The notes: a model not told the origin generated them from the letters alone. Shown: positions 16,120 to 25,945, counted from the stretch's first letter. The stretch is 64,000 nucleotides of DNA from a bacterium (GCA_029580855.1 JAKPQH010000093.1:1-64000), one strand, 5' to 3'. Program-made: numbers and translations.

Positions 16120-18239
16120 GTTTCCCGTTGCTCTTCAAACTCACCCTTTACGGCCTGACGCTGGACGCCCTGGCCGCGCTGTACCTCACCGACCTGATCG
16201 CCGGCCCGACGCTGCTCGTGGTGGCGTTCGCGCTGGGCGCAAGCTGGTGGGTCGATCGCCTCCGGCCGGCCATCCCGAACTATCGCCGGCTCTGGGAGGT
16301 GATCACCGTCGTCTTTCTGGTATACGCGGTGCTGGACCTCGCCTTCCTGGCCGAGTCCTTCATGGCGGCCATGCTTCACCTGCTGGTGTTTCTCCTGGCG
16401 TACAAGCTGTACAACGCGCACAGCCATCGGGACCTGCTCGACATATTCCTTCTGACGTTCCTCATGCTGGTCTCCTCGGCGTTGCTCACGACGAGTCTGG
16501 GGTTTCTCGCGGTCTTCTGCGCCTACATGGTGCTCGGCGTCTGGGGGAGCATCCTGTTTCACCTCAGACGCGAGGCGGATCACGCCATGCCAGACCGGAG
16601 CGGCGACGCGCTGGCCGCACCCGGCCTGGTGACGCCGGGCTTCATGTGGTCCAGCCTGGGCGTGGCGGGAGCCGCGCTGATCCTGACTCTGGTGATCTTT
16701 TTTCTGATTCCCCGACTGGGCCGCACATTTCTGCCGCTGCGCGGCGAGTACGGTCCGCTGGCCACCGGCTTCAGCGATCACGTGGCGCTCGGCGTGTACG
16801 GCACCATCCAAAACGACCCCACCATCGTGATGCGGGTGAGCTTCGCGGAGGACGTCGTGGCGCCGGAGCGCCTGCCCGGTCTGCGCTGGCGCGGCGTGGC
16901 CTTCGACCACTTCGACGGGCGCACCTGGGAGCTGGCGAACGCGACCCGCACCCAGGTCCGCCGGGCGCGGGACGGTCAGTTCGTGGTGGGCGCCCACGCC
17001 CCGAACGCGCCGTTCCTCAGCTACGAGGTCATGCTGGAACCCATCGGGGCCGAGGTCCTCTTCGGCCTGCCGCGCGTCACCGCGGTCCAGGGACGCCTGG
17101 CCAATCTCGTGGTGGACGGCGCCGAGGGGCTCGTGCTGCCCCGGCCGCCCAACAGCCGGATCCGCTATCTGGCCGTCTCCCAGCCGGAACGGGTGCGGGA
17201 GGGGCAGCTCCGTCGTGCGGTCCGGTCCACGGATTACCCGCCGCGCCTCCGCGAGGCGTACTTGCAGCTTCCGGCCGTCTCGCCCCGCGTCCGGGCGCTG
17301 GCGCAGGAGCTGGCCGCGGGGGCGAGGACGCCGCTGGAGATCACACGCCGGGTGGAGACCTATCTGAACGAGAACCTGCGCTACAGCCTGGAGCTGGGAC
17401 GGCAAACGGATCTCGATCCCTTGGACGAGTTTCTCTTCGAGCGGAAAACGGGGAACTGCGAATACTTCGCCGCGGCCATGGCGGTCCTGCTCAGGGCGGC
17501 GGGTGTCCCGGCGCGCGTGGTGAACGGGTTCCAGCGGGGCGAGTGGAACGACGTGGGGCGGTATTTCGCCGTCCGCCAGCGGGACGCCCATTCCTGGGTC
17601 GAGGTGTACTTCCCGGGAGCCGGGTGGCTGACCTTCGACCCCTCGCCGCGGGCGGCCTTCGACGCGCAGGCGTTCAGCGTGAGCGGGCGGATCTCGCAAT
17701 ACTTCGATGCCTTGCGGATGCGCTGGAGCCGGTACGTCGTGGACTACAACGTCGGGGACCAGGCGCTCGTCGCCATGGAGCTCCGCCGCCAATCCGCCGC
17801 GTTCCGCGGGAGGCTATCGCTCCTTTGGGAAACCTGGACGCCGAAGATTCGCCGTAGTCTGCGGACGACCTGGCGCAACCACGGGTCTGCGGCGCTCGCC
17901 GTCGGGGCGCTGGCCGTCGCGCTCCTGATCGTCTGCCGCCGCACGCGACCGGGGGACCTGGCCGCCGCATGGCTGTTGCGGGTGCGCCTCCGGCGGACGC
18001 CGGTCGTCTTTTACGACCGGATGCTGCGCCTGCTCGCCCGGCGCGGCTATCCGCGGCCGCCGCAGTCGACCGCACGGGAGTTCCTCGAGCGTCTCGAGGC
18101 GGAGCCGGAGATCCGCGCACCGGCTGCCGAACTCACCACGCTGTACGAACAGGTTCGCTTCGGAGGGCAACCGTTGACGCCCGCAGAGGGAAAGCGGGCG
18201 GCGCTCCTGCTGAGACAACTCGAGGCCGCGCCGCGCTGA
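16116..18239 (+). CDS. TgpA-like transmembrane transglutaminase
   Basis: 707 residues. About six N-terminal membrane helices (to about residue 210), a DUF3488-type periplasmic stretch, then a transglutaminase core. The catalytic triad is visible as Cys in GNCEYFAAAMAVLLRAAGVP (about residue 447), His in DAHSWVEVYF and Asp in WLTFDPSPR. A last helix (AALAVGALAVALLIV) precedes a cytoplasmic DUF4129-like tail. The family is envelope-associated and, in pseudomonads, essential; here the MoxR-DUF58-TgpA set suggests an envelope protein-modifying complex. GTG start overlaps the preceding stop as GTGA. Confidence 0.9.
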   Translation: MSFPLLFKLTLYGLTLDALAALYLTDLIAGPTLLVVAFALGASWWVDRLRPAIPNYRRLWEVITVVFLVYAVLDLAFLAESFMAAMLHLLVFLLAYKLYNAHSHRDLLDIFLLTFLMLVSSALLTTSLGFLAVFCAYMVLGVWGSILFHLRREADHAMPDRSGDALAAPGLVTPGFMWSSLGVAGAALILTLVIFFLIPRLGRTFLPLRGEYGPLATGFSDHVALGVYGTIQNDPTIVMRVSFAEDVVAPERLPGLRWRGVAFDHFDGRTWELANATRTQVRRARDGQFVVGAHAPNAPFLSYEVMLEPIGAEVLFGLPRVTAVQGRLANLVVDGAEGLVLPRPPNSRIRYLAVSQPERVREGQLRRAVRSTDYPPRLREAYLQLPAVSPRVRALAQELAAGARTPLEITRRVETYLNENLRYSLELGRQTDLDPLDEFLFERKTGNCEYFAAAMAVLLRAAGVPARVVNGFQRGEWNDVGRYFAVRQRDAHSWVEVYFPGAGWLTFDPSPRAAFDAQAFSVSGRISQYFDALRMRWSRYVVDYNVGDQALVAMELRRQSAAFRGRLSLLWETWTPKIRRSLRTTWRNHGSAALAVGALAVALLIVCRRTRPGDLAAAWLLRVRLRRTPVVFYDRMLRLLARRGYPRPPQSTAREFLERLEAEPEIRAPAAELTTLYEQVRFGGQPLTPAEGKRAALLLRQLEAAPR

Positions 18240-18264
18240 GTGCCGACTCGGGGGTTCGACGGCG

Positions 18265-18352
18265 CGGCGGTTCGACCGTTCGGCGGTTCACGGAAAAACA
18301 GGAACGGTCTTCACGCGGCCCGTTCCCGCGGCCTCGAACCGTCGAACCGCCG
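18265..18352. repeat. Intergenic inverted repeat between convergent genes
   Basis: CGGCGGTTCGACCGTTC at 18265-18281 pairs with 18336-18352 (17 bp, one mismatch). A shorter GGCGGTTC copy lies at 18282-18289. It may act as a bidirectional terminator or be a REP-like dispersed repeat. Confidence 0.5.
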
Positions 18353-18369
18353 GACCGTGCTCCGTTCTG

Positions 18370-18990
18370 TCAGAATTTCCCGCGCGAGATGACGACTTCC
18401 TGTAGCACCGCGTCCTTCACGGGGCGGTCGTTGGCCCCACGGGGAGAGTTTCCGATGGCGACGACCACCTCGTGCCCCTGCACGACTTCGCCGAAGACCG
18501 AGTGCCGATTGTCCAGGTGGGGGGTGGGCGCCAGGGTGATGAAGAACTGGCTGCCGTTGGTGTTGGGGCCGGCGTTGGCCATGGACAGCATGCCCGCCTT
18601 GTTGTGCCGCAGGTCGGGGTGGAACTCGTCGGCAAATCGGTAGCCGGGCCCGCCGGTTCCCCGCCCCAGGGGGTCGCCGCCCTGGATCATGAACCCCGGG
18701 ATGACCCGGTGAAAGATCGTCCCATTGTAGAGAGGCCGTCTGACCCTTTGGCCGGTCTTGGGGTCGGTCCACTCTTTGGTCCCCGTGGCCAGCCCGACGA
18801 AGTTCTCCACGGTCTTGGGCGCCTTGTCCTCGAAGAGGCGAATGACGATGACGCCCATGCCGGTCTTCAGCGTTGCGTACAGGGGTTCGGCCACGGATTT
18901 CTCCTTTTCGCCGGCGGTCGCCAACCCTGTGGACAACAGGAGCCCCAGGCCGGCCAGCAGTGCGATGTGCCCAGCGCGTCGTCTTGCCAC
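18370..18990 (-). CDS. Periplasmic cyclophilin-type peptidyl-prolyl isomerase
   Basis: 206 residues: signal peptide ([22 protein letters not shown]) then a cyclophilin domain. Catalytic signature [21 protein letters not shown] holds the active Arg and neighbours; [14 protein letters not shown] and [10 protein letters not shown] complete the fold. It catalyses cis-trans proline isomerisation of exported proteins. The GTG start is chosen because GGAGGGA lies 7 bases upstream. An in-frame ATG at 19014, with its own GGAGG four bases upstream, is a real alternative adding 8 residues. Monocistronic. Confidence 0.9.
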   Translation of the reverse strand: MARRRAGHIALLAGLGLLLSTGLATAGEKEKSVAEPLYATLKTGMGVIVIRLFEDKAPKTVENFVGLATGTKEWTDPKTGQRVRRPLYNGTIFHRVIPGFMIQGGDPLGRGTGGPGYRFADEFHPDLRHNKAGMLSMANAGPNTNGSQFFITLAPTPHLDNRHSVFGEVVQGHEVVVAIGNSPRGANDRPVKDAVLQEVVISRGKF

Positions 18991-19114
18991 GTGATTCCCT
19001 CCGAATGATGTCATCAGACCTCCGGCGGCCCGGCTGCCGAAACAATATCCTACAGGCGTACACGGACCCTGGCAAACGGAATCGCCCCGGGACGCGGGCG
19101 CTGCGGTTTTCCGC

Positions 19115-19143
19115 TTGACACTACCGGAGCGCCTGCGGCACCC
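19115..19143 (+). promoter_or_regulatory. Candidate promoter upstream of the atypical SDR
   Basis: TTGACA, 17-bp spacer, GCACCC. The -35 is consensus but the -10 is poor. Confidence 0.3.
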
Positions 19144-19161
19144 TGAAGGCTGGCCCGCGGT

Positions 19162-19201
19162 GATGGGGACATGCGGAACCCGCGCGGGACGTGTCCCCAT
19201 C
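19162..19201. repeat. Perfect 10-bp inverted repeat in the SDR leader
   Basis: GATGGGGACA at 19162-19171 is matched by TGTCCCCATC at 19192-19201 with a 20-base interval that itself contains the palindrome CCCGCGCGGG. It lies between the candidate promoter and the SDR start, so an operator or leader hairpin is possible. Confidence 0.5.
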
Positions 19202-19275
19202 CGGCGGGTGGTGCGAGCCAGGGGGACCTCATCACGGTGTGGCGGGATCCCCTGTGGTCCTGGGAGGCAACGAAC

Positions 19276-20130
19276 ATGGCCTTGACCGGAAAGACCGCCA
19301 TCCTGTTCGGCGCAGGAGCCATCGCCACAGGTTATGCCCCCGCGTTCGCCGAACACACCATGAACATCGCCGTGGTCAGCCGCGGGGATTCCTGCGACCA
19401 ACTTGCCGCGTCGCTGGCGGGCCGGGACAGCAACGTCATGGCGGTCCATGCGGATGCCTCCAACCCGGAGGATGTGCGACGCGTTTTCCGCGAGGTCGCC
19501 GCACGCTGGGGGGCCATCGACATCTGCGTGAACGGCTCGGGCGGGACGGTGGGGGCGGCCAACTTCACGGACCTGGAGGGCTTCTTGAAGGTGGAGCCCG
19601 GAGCCATCCTCAAGGTCCTGACCGGCAATTACCTGTCGAAAGTCTATGCGATCCAGCAGTTCGCCGCGTATCTATACGAGGCCAAACAGGGGAACAGGCC
19701 CGCGGAGGGGAGCGTCGTCAACATCACGTCGATGTCCGGATTCGTGCCGCTGACCAGGGTGCCGTTCTACTCCGACGCCTTCGCGGCCATCGAGAACCAT
19801 ACGCGGAGCGCCGCCTTCATCTTCGGGCATTACGGTTTGGGACGGATCAACAACGTCGGCGTCGGTTTTCTCGTCGGGGCGCAGAACCGGAGTCTCCTGC
19901 TCAACGAGGACGGCACGCCCACCACGCGCGGCCTGGAAATCCTGCAGGCGACCTCACAGCACCGATTCTTGACTCCCGCCGACGTGGCGCGGCCCGTCCT
20001 GTACCTGGCCGACAGCGAAGCCAGCGCCGGGGTTAACGGCCACACGCTGCGGGTGGACGGGGGGTTCGGGATCGTGAATCTCGCAGGGAGCGGCTATCCT
20101 CCGGCCCCGCGAGGGAATGGGGGGCGCTGA
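19276..20130 (+). CDS. SDR-fold oxidoreductase with degenerate active site
   Basis: 284 residues. The Rossmann fold is clear: [15 protein letters not shown] replaces the usual TGxxx[17 protein letters not shown] and NGSGG stand in the NNAG position, and the C-terminus ends [11 protein letters not shown]. At the catalytic site, Ser of NITSMSG and Tyr of FYSDAF are present, but the Lys of YxxxK is Phe. Either the enzyme uses another residue, as in some D-mannonate-type SDRs, or it is not a dehydrogenase. Start has GGGAGG 8 bases upstream. Confidence 0.75.
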   Translation: MALTGKTAILFGAGAIATGYAPAFAEHTMNIAVVSRGDSCDQLAASLAGRDSNVMAVHADASNPEDVRRVFREVAARWGAIDICVNGSGGTVGAANFTDLEGFLKVEPGAILKVLTGNYLSKVYAIQQFAAYLYEAKQGNRPAEGSVVNITSMSGFVPLTRVPFYSDAFAAIENHTRSAAFIFGHYGLGRINNVGVGFLVGAQNRSLLLNEDGTPTTRGLEILQATSQHRFLTPADVARPVLYLADSEASAGVNGHTLRVDGGFGIVNLAGSGYPPAPRGNGGR

Positions 20131-20206
20131 CGTTCCCGACGGGATCCGCGGGGGATGGGGCAGCGCGTGTTGTCGCCCGGACGGTGCCCCGCCCCCTGGT
20201 TTGTGC

Positions 20207-20235
20207 TTGACACGCCCGGAGAATCTGGGGCATCC
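20207..20235 (+). promoter_or_regulatory. Candidate promoter of the kds operon
   Basis: TTGACA, 17-bp spacer, GCATCC, about 80 bp before kdsA. Confidence 0.4.
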
Positions 20236-20316
20236 TCCCTACCTCATGACGCTACGCATTCGCCGCCGGGACGCCTTCGGGCTTGTGCGCACGCCCTGCC
20301 ATCGTCGCGAGTCGGC

Positions 20317-21150
20317 ATGATTCGAGAGGTCGCGATCGGAAGCGACATCCGGGTCGGGGCCGGGAACGGTCTCGTCCTCATCGCCGGCCCGTGTGTCCTT
20401 GAATCGGATGCGCTGTCGTACGAAGTCGCCGGGTTCCTCGCGGACCTCTCCCGGCGCTTCGGCCTGCCCGTGGTGTTCAAGGGATCGTTCGACAAGGCGA
20501 ATCGCTCCTCCCGGATGTCCTACCGGGGACCCGGGGAGGAGCGGGGGCTACGCATCCTCGCGGCGGTCAAGGAACGCTTTGGACTCCCCGTGACGACCGA
20601 CGTGCACGAACCCGCGCAGGCGGACCGCGCGGCCGGGGTCGTCGACCTGCTTCAGATCCCGGCGTTTCTGTGCCGGCAGACCGATCTTCTGGCGGCGGCG
20701 GGCCGCACGGGGCGACCGGTGAATATCAAGAAGGGCCAGTTCATGGCGCCGGGCGAGATGCAGAACGCGGTGGAGAAGGTGAGGTCGACGGGAAACGACG
20801 GCGTCCTGCTCACCGAGCGCGGCACCACGTTCGGCTACCACGACCTCGTCGTCGACTTCCGCGGACTGTCCGCCATGCGCAGGTTCTGCCCGGTCGTCTT
20901 TGACGCGACCCACAGCGTCCAGCGTCCGGGCGCGGCGGGGACCGCGTCGTCCGGGGATCGGGCGTTCGTGGAGCCGCTGGCGCGCGCCGCCGTGGCCGTC
21001 GGGGTGGACGCACTGTTCCTCGAGATCCACCCGGACCCGAGGCGCGCCCTCTCCGACGGGCCGAACAGTCTGCCGCTCGACGCCGTGGAGCCGCTCATGC
21101 GGGGTCTGCTCGCCCTGCGCGCGGCTGCGAGCCCGGAGGGTCACGCATGA
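20317..21150 (+). CDS. kdsA: 3-deoxy-8-phosphooctulonate (KDO-8-P) synthase, metal-dependent class
   Basis: 277 residues. Condenses arabinose-5-phosphate with phosphoenolpyruvate in lipopolysaccharide inner-core synthesis. TIM-barrel motifs: IAGPCVLES, FKGSFDKANRSS, TDVHEP, NIKKGQFMAP and DATHSVQRPG. Cys in IAGPC is the residue that marks metal-requiring enzymes; E. coli-type enzymes have Asn there. The ATG used has little ribosome-binding sequence, so the exact start is uncertain. Overlaps the next gene by 4 bases (ATGA). Its presence indicates a Gram-negative outer membrane. Confidence 0.94.
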   Translation: MIREVAIGSDIRVGAGNGLVLIAGPCVLESDALSYEVAGFLADLSRRFGLPVVFKGSFDKANRSSRMSYRGPGEERGLRILAAVKERFGLPVTTDVHEPAQADRAAGVVDLLQIPAFLCRQTDLLAAAGRTGRPVNIKKGQFMAPGEMQNAVEKVRSTGNDGVLLTERGTTFGYHDLVVDFRGLSAMRRFCPVVFDATHSVQRPGAAGTASSGDRAFVEPLARAAVAVGVDALFLEIHPDPRRALSDGPNSLPLDAVEPLMRGLLALRAAASPEGHA

Positions 21151-22121
21151 CGTCCCGCGATCTCATCGATCGTGCCGCGCGGGTCCTTGCCGTGGAAGCC
21201 GAGGGGATCCAACAGGTGCGGACGAAGCTGGACGCGCACTTCGACCGCGCCGTGGCCATTCTCCGGGCCACCCAGGGCAAGGTGGTCGTCACCGGGATGG
21301 GAAAGTCCGGGATCATCGGCCGCAAGATCGCGGCGACGCTGGCCTCCACGGGAACACCCGCCTTCTTCCTGCATCCCGGCGAGGGCATCCACGGGGATGT
21401 GGGGATGGTGCACCGGAACGACGCCGTGATCATCCTGTCGAACTCCGGCGAGACCGAAGAGGTGAGCCGCCTCCTGCCGGTGTTCAAGCGGCTGGGGCTC
21501 CCCCTGATCGTGCTGACGGGGCAACCAGCGTCCACCCTCGCCCGTCACGCCGACGCCGTCCTGGACGTGGGCGTGCGAGAGGAGGCATGCCCGCTGGGGC
21601 TGGCGCCGACGGCGTCGACGACGGCAGCGCTGGCCATGGGGGACGCCCTGGCGGTGGTCCTCTTCGAGGAAAAAGGGTTCTCCGCCGAGGACTTCGCGCT
21701 GCTCCACCCCGGCGGCGCGCTCGGGCGGAAGCTCCTCAGCGTGGCGGACCTCATGCACACGGGCGAAGCGATTCCGCTCGTCAACCCGGAGACGCTTCTC
21801 GCGGACGCCCTCTTCACCATCAGCGCGAAGCGCCTCGGGATGACCGCCGTCGTGGACGGTGCGCACCGCCTGGCCGGCATCATCACGGACGGCGATGTGC
21901 GCCGTGCCACGGCGCGCGGCACTGACATCTTCGCCACGACGGCACGTCAGGTGATGACCGCCGATCCGAAGCGCATCGCGCCCGCCGACCTGGCCGCCGC
22001 CGCTCTCCGGAGAATGGAAGCCCACGCCATCACCAGCCTGCTGGTGTGCGACCCGGCGGATCCCCAGCGGCTGCTGGGTGTGCTGCACATTCATGACCTC
22101 CTCAAGGCCGGCGTGGGATGA
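21147..22121 (+). CDS. kdsD: Arabinose-5-phosphate isomerase
   Basis: 324 residues. Converts ribulose-5-phosphate to arabinose-5-phosphate, the KdsA substrate. N-terminal SIS domain with VTGMGKSGIIGRK, HPGEGIHGDVGM (active-site His) and SNSGETEEV; two CBS domains occupy about residues 205-320 (VADLMHTGEAIPLV and ARQVMTADPKRIAP). Length and domain order match KdsD/GutQ. Coupled by ATGA overlaps to genes on both sides. Confidence 0.94.
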   Translation: MTSRDLIDRAARVLAVEAEGIQQVRTKLDAHFDRAVAILRATQGKVVVTGMGKSGIIGRKIAATLASTGTPAFFLHPGEGIHGDVGMVHRNDAVIILSNSGETEEVSRLLPVFKRLGLPLIVLTGQPASTLARHADAVLDVGVREEACPLGLAPTASTTAALAMGDALAVVLFEEKGFSAEDFALLHPGGALGRKLLSVADLMHTGEAIPLVNPETLLADALFTISAKRLGMTAVVDGAHRLAGIITDGDVRRATARGTDIFATTARQVMTADPKRIAPADLAAAALRRMEAHAITSLLVCDPADPQRLLGVLHIHDLLKAGVG

Positions 22122-22675
22122 GCGCCCCCCTGATCCGCGAGGGGGCGCGCGACAAGGCCGCCCGCGTCAGGCTGCTCCTCCTCGACGTGGACGGCGTCCT
22201 CACGGATGGGAAGATCGTTTATGACGCGGACGGGCGGGAGATCAAAGCATTTCACGTCCGGGACGGGCACGGCATCAAGATGCTGCAAGGGGCCGGGGTT
22301 GAGGTGGGGATCGTCACAGGGCGCCGATCGACGATCGTGGAAGCCCGGGCGCGCGAATTGGGGATGGCCCTGGTCTCCCAAGGCGTTTCCGACAAACTCG
22401 CCGCGTGGCGGGCCATGCTGCAGGAGGCGCGCCTGACGCCGGAGCAAACGGCGTATGTGGGCGACGATATCCTGGATGTCCCGTTGCTGCGGGCGGTGGG
22501 TTTCGCCGCGGCCGTCGGTGACGCCGAGGAGTGCGTGGCACGGGTCGCCGACTACGTGGCGGTCCGCCCGGGGGGAAACGGCGCCGTCCGGGAAATCGCC
22601 GAGTTTATCCTTCGCGCGCGCGGAGCCTGGGAAACCGTGACCGGCGACCTGCTGGATCCGCGCAGGGGTGCGTGA
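22118..22675 (+). CDS. kdsC: KDO-8-phosphate phosphatase
   Basis: 185-residue HAD-superfamily phosphatase of the small C0 type, without a cap domain. Motif I is LLLDVDGVLTDG, with GHGIKMLQGAGVEVGIVTGRRS holding motif II and YVGDDILDVPLL motif IV. It hydrolyses KDO-8-phosphate to KDO. Starts inside the kdsD stop (ATGA). The remaining KDO genes (kdsB, waaA) are not in the window. Confidence 0.93.
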   Translation: MSAPLIREGARDKAARVRLLLLDVDGVLTDGKIVYDADGREIKAFHVRDGHGIKMLQGAGVEVGIVTGRRSTIVEARARELGMALVSQGVSDKLAAWRAMLQEARLTPEQTAYVGDDILDVPLLRAVGFAAAVGDAEECVARVADYVAVRPGGNGAVREIAEFILRARGAWETVTGDLLDPRRGA

Positions 22676-22696
22676 CCGACCCCGGGAGGGACAGCC

Positions 22697-24280
22697 ATGC
22701 TTCAGACGCTACGGGGGACACGCGGTGCGGTGGTGGCGCCGCACAGCTTGGCGGCGCAGGCCGGCCTGGCGGTCTTGCGGGAGGGCGGGAACGCCATCGA
22801 GGCCATGGTGGCCGCGGCGAGTACGGTGGCCGTCGTCTATCCGCACATGAACAGCATCGGCGGAGACAACTTCTGGCTCATCGCCGAGCCGGGCCGCGAG
22901 CCGGTGGCGATCATGGCGTGCGGCGGCGCCGGGGCAAAAGCGACGACAGCGCTCTACCGCGGATTGGCGAACATTCCGCCCCGCGGGCCGCTGGCGGCGA
23001 ACACGGTGGCGGGGGCCATCTCGGGGTGGGGGGCCGCCCTGGAGGTCAGCCGGCGCTGGGGCGGAAAGCTGCCGCTCCGCCGGATCCTGGCGGACGCCAT
23101 CGGCTACGGCCGGGACGGCGCCCCCGTCACGATGAGTCAGCACCAGAACACCGCGGCGAAGCTTCCGGATCTGAAGGACGTTCCCGGGTACGCCGCGCAG
23201 TTCTTGGTGGACGGCCACCCGCCGGCCGTGGGATCGCTTTTCCGTCAACCAACGCTCGCGGCCACGCTGGAGCGACTGGCCGCGGCCGGCCTCGACGATT
23301 TTTATCGCGGCGAGATCGGCGCCGCGAATGCCGCGGAGCTGTCGCGGATCGGCAGCCCCGTGACCGCGGCCGACCTCGAGGCGCATCGCGCCGTCGAGAC
23401 GTCGCCGCTGTCCGTCGCCCTCCGGTGCGGGACCGTCTACAACGTGCCGTTCCCGACGCAGGGACTGGCGTCGCTCCTCATCCTGGGGATCTTCGATCGG
23501 CTCGGCTGCGCGGCGAGCGACGACTTTGCGTTCGTGCACGGCCTCGTCGAAGCCACGAAGCAGGCCTTCCTGGTTCGCGACCGGATCGTGACGGATCCCG
23601 CGTATACCACGGAAGAACCGGCGAGCTATCTGACGGGAGCCGCCCTGGCGGCGATGGCGCAACGGGTCGATCCCCTCAGAGCGGTCCCGTGGCCGGTTGC
23701 CGCACCGGGCGGAGATACCGTGTGGCTGGGCGTCGTGGACGGCCAGGGGCGGGCCGTGAGCCTCATCCAGAGCATCTACTGGGAGTTCGGCTCGGGTGTG
23801 GTGCTCCAGGACACGGGGGTTCTGTGGCAGAATCGGGGCGTGAGCTTCTCGCTTTCGGAAAACGCCCTGAACGCGCTACGCCCCGGCCGCAAGCCGTTTC
23901 ACACGCTGAACCCGGCCCTGGCGCGGCTCGCGGACGGCCGGCTGATGGTGTACGGCACGATGGGCGGCGAAGGGCAACCCCAAACCCAGGCGGCGCTGTT
24001 CGCCCGCCATATCCTCTACCGGCAGGAGTTGCAGGCCGCCGTCACGGCGCCGCGCTGGCTGCTCGGCCGGACCTGGGGCGCCACCAGCACGAATCTGAAG
24101 CTCGAAAGCCGGTTCGATCCGTCGGTCATCGATGCGCTTCGTCGGGCGGGCCACGACGTCGAGGTCGTGGCGCCGTTCGCCGAGATCATGGGGCACGCGG
24201 GCGCCATCGTCCGGAACCCGTCCGGCGCCCTGGAGGGCGCCGCGGATCCGCGCGGCGACGGGATCGTGGCCGCGTATTAA
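22697..24280 (+). CDS. Gamma-glutamyltransferase-family protein
   Basis: 527-residue Ntn-hydrolase. N-terminal segment ends in MNSIGGDNFWLI; the maturation/catalytic Thr is Thr341 in GGDTVWLGVVDGQGRAVSLIQS, followed by the small-subunit motifs GSGVVLQDTGVLWQNRG and YGTMGGEGQPQTQ. In classical enzymes this stretch reads TTHxSVVD, so the second Thr and His are replaced by Val-Trp; that suits relatives acting on acyl groups other than glutathione. No signal peptide is obvious, unlike periplasmic GGT. Starts 22 bp after kdsC with GGGAGGG, likely in the same operon. Confidence 0.85.
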   Translation: MLQTLRGTRGAVVAPHSLAAQAGLAVLREGGNAIEAMVAAASTVAVVYPHMNSIGGDNFWLIAEPGREPVAIMACGGAGAKATTALYRGLANIPPRGPLAANTVAGAISGWGAALEVSRRWGGKLPLRRILADAIGYGRDGAPVTMSQHQNTAAKLPDLKDVPGYAAQFLVDGHPPAVGSLFRQPTLAATLERLAAAGLDDFYRGEIGAANAAELSRIGSPVTAADLEAHRAVETSPLSVALRCGTVYNVPFPTQGLASLLILGIFDRLGCAASDDFAFVHGLVEATKQAFLVRDRIVTDPAYTTEEPASYLTGAALAAMAQRVDPLRAVPWPVAAPGGDTVWLGVVDGQGRAVSLIQSIYWEFGSGVVLQDTGVLWQNRGVSFSLSENALNALRPGRKPFHTLNPALARLADGRLMVYGTMGGEGQPQTQAALFARHILYRQELQAAVTAPRWLLGRTWGATSTNLKLESRFDPSVIDALRRAGHDVEVVAPFAEIMGHAGAIVRNPSGALEGAADPRGDGIVAAY

Positions 24281-24288
24281 CGACGCCC

Positions 24289-24309
24289 GCACCGGCGCGG
24301 GAGCGGTGC
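24289..24309. terminator. Weak hairpin between convergent genes
   Basis: GCACCG and CGGTGC, 9-base loop, in the 37-bp gap between the GGT-like gene and phnE. No T-run. Confidence 0.25.
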
Positions 24310-24317
24310 CCTCTCGT

Positions 24318-25130
24318 TCAGGTGATTCGCCGCCGCACCGCGGCGGAGATGAACTCGCTCAGGATGACCACGCCGAAAACGGCGATCAGTATGACCGTGA
24401 CCTCCTGCCACCTGAACTGATTGATGGCCGCGTAGAGCACGATGCCGATCCCGCCGGCGCCGACGAATCCGAGGACGGACGACTCGCGAATATTGATATC
24501 CCAGCGGTACACGGTCGTCCCGTAGATGACGGGCAAGACCTGGGGAAGTATTCCGATCCACAACACCTGGAGCCGCGAAGCCCCGGTGGCTTCAATGGCC
24601 TCTACCACGCCGGCGTCGATTTCCTCGATGGCTTCCGCCACCAGTTTGCCGAGGAATCCAACGGAGCGGAACGTGATCGCCCAGATTCCGGCCATCGGGC
24701 CAGGCCCAAAGACCGCCACGAAGAGGAGCCCCCACACCACGGTGTTGACCGACCGGGACGCAACCAGGATGAACCGGCCGATGAACCAGGTGAAGGAATT
24801 GAACGTGGTATTGCGGGCTGCCAGAAATGCCACGGGAAACGCCACCACGACCGTGGCCGCCGTTCCGAGCGTGGCGATGTGAATCGTCTCGACCAGGGGG
24901 CCGATGACTTTCCGCGCATACCCCGCGTCGGGTGGCCACATCCGGGTGACCAGATCGAGCGCCTGAACGTGTGCGTCCAGAAAGAAGAACCAGGCGATAT
25001 CCAGGGCGCCGATCGACCACGTCGCAACCGCGACGATCCCGAGATACCAGGCGTAGCGCAGCACGGTCTGGCGCGGACTGAATCGACGCCACACCTCCGG
25101 ATGTCTGGCCGCATGCCCGCTGGGGGTCAT
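24318..25130 (-). CDS. phnE: Phosphonate-type ABC transporter permease (second PhnE)
   Basis: 270 residues, about six membrane helices. The cytoplasmic EAA loop is EAIEATGASRLQVLWIGILPQVLP, followed by YRWDINIRESSVLGFVGAGGIG, which is specific to PhnE/PtxC-type permeases. Works with the ATPase and binding protein encoded upstream to import phosphonate or phosphite. ATG overlaps the stop of the preceding permease gene (ATGA); last gene of the operon. Confidence 0.92.
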   Translation of the reverse strand: MTPSGHAARHPEVWRRFSPRQTVLRYAWYLGIVAVATWSIGALDIAWFFFLDAHVQALDLVTRMWPPDAGYARKVIGPLVETIHIATLGTAATVVVAFPVAFLAARNTTFNSFTWFIGRFILVASRSVNTVVWGLLFVAVFGPGPMAGIWAITFRSVGFLGKLVAEAIEEIDAGVVEAIEATGASRLQVLWIGILPQVLPVIYGTTVYRWDINIRESSVLGFVGAGGIGIVLYAAINQFRWQEVTVILIAVFGVVILSEFISAAVRRRIT

Positions 25131-25945
25131 CGCAACTGATTTCTCACCCAGTTCGAGAAAAACTCGCCGAAGAACACCAGCGAGATGATCGTGAGCAAAA
25201 TCGCCAGGCTGAAATCGTAGTCGTAGCGGCTGAACGAGGCGGCCAAGACCTGACCGATGCCGCCGGCGCCGACGATTCCCACGACGGTGGAGTGCCGGAT
25301 GTTGGCATCCAGGCGGTAGATGGACACCCCCAGGTACCGTGGCAGGGCCTGCGGCGACACACAGTACACGAGCAGCTGAGCGAAGCTTGCGCCGGTGGCA
25401 CGAATGGCCTCCAGCTGACCCGGCGGCATGTTCTCGATATCTTCGGCCAGCATCTTCGAAATGAAACTCGTACTGGCGACGATCAGCGTCAGTACCCCGG
25501 CGAGCGGTCCGAACCCGAAGATCTTGACAAAAAAAATCGCTACAATGATCTCGTGAAAGGTGCGGGACAGAATGATAAAGGTCCGCGCGGCCAGATAGAC
25601 GGGCCTGGGGACCAAGTTGGACGCGCCGCATATCCCCACCGGCACCGCCAGGAGCATGCCGACGAAGCTGGCGGCCACCGCCATTTGAACGCTTTCCAGC
25701 GTTCCCTTGAACAGGAGACTCCAGCGGCTGAAATCGGGCGGCAGCATCCGCAGAATCATGTTGGCGGCGCGGGGAAAGCCTTCGCCGACGCGGATCCAGT
25801 TGATCTCCAGGGTCGCCGTCGACCACACCAGGTACGCCGCGGCCAGCACGATCATCCCGTTCCGCACCCACGGGTTCTCGATGGTGCGGATCCGGTGCCA
25901 CCGGCGGGCGTCCCCCGGCTGCGTCAACGGCGAAGCCGTGCTCAT
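25127..25945 (-). CDS. phnE: Phosphonate-type ABC transporter permease (first PhnE)
   Basis: 272 residues. Same family as the following permease but clearly diverged: EAA loop [24 protein letters not shown], then [22 protein letters not shown]. The two probably form a heterodimer. Its start overlaps the phnC stop (ATGA). Confidence 0.92.
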   Translation of the reverse strand: MSTASPLTQPGDARRWHRIRTIENPWVRNGMIVLAAAYLVWSTATLEINWIRVGEGFPRAANMILRMLPPDFSRWSLLFKGTLESVQMAVAASFVGMLLAVPVGICGASNLVPRPVYLAARTFIILSRTFHEIIVAIFFVKIFGFGPLAGVLTLIVASTSFISKMLAEDIENMPPGQLEAIRATGASFAQLLVYCVSPQALPRYLGVSIYRLDANIRHSTVVGIVGAGGIGQVLAASFSRYDYDFSLAILLTIISLVFFGEFFSNWVRNQLR

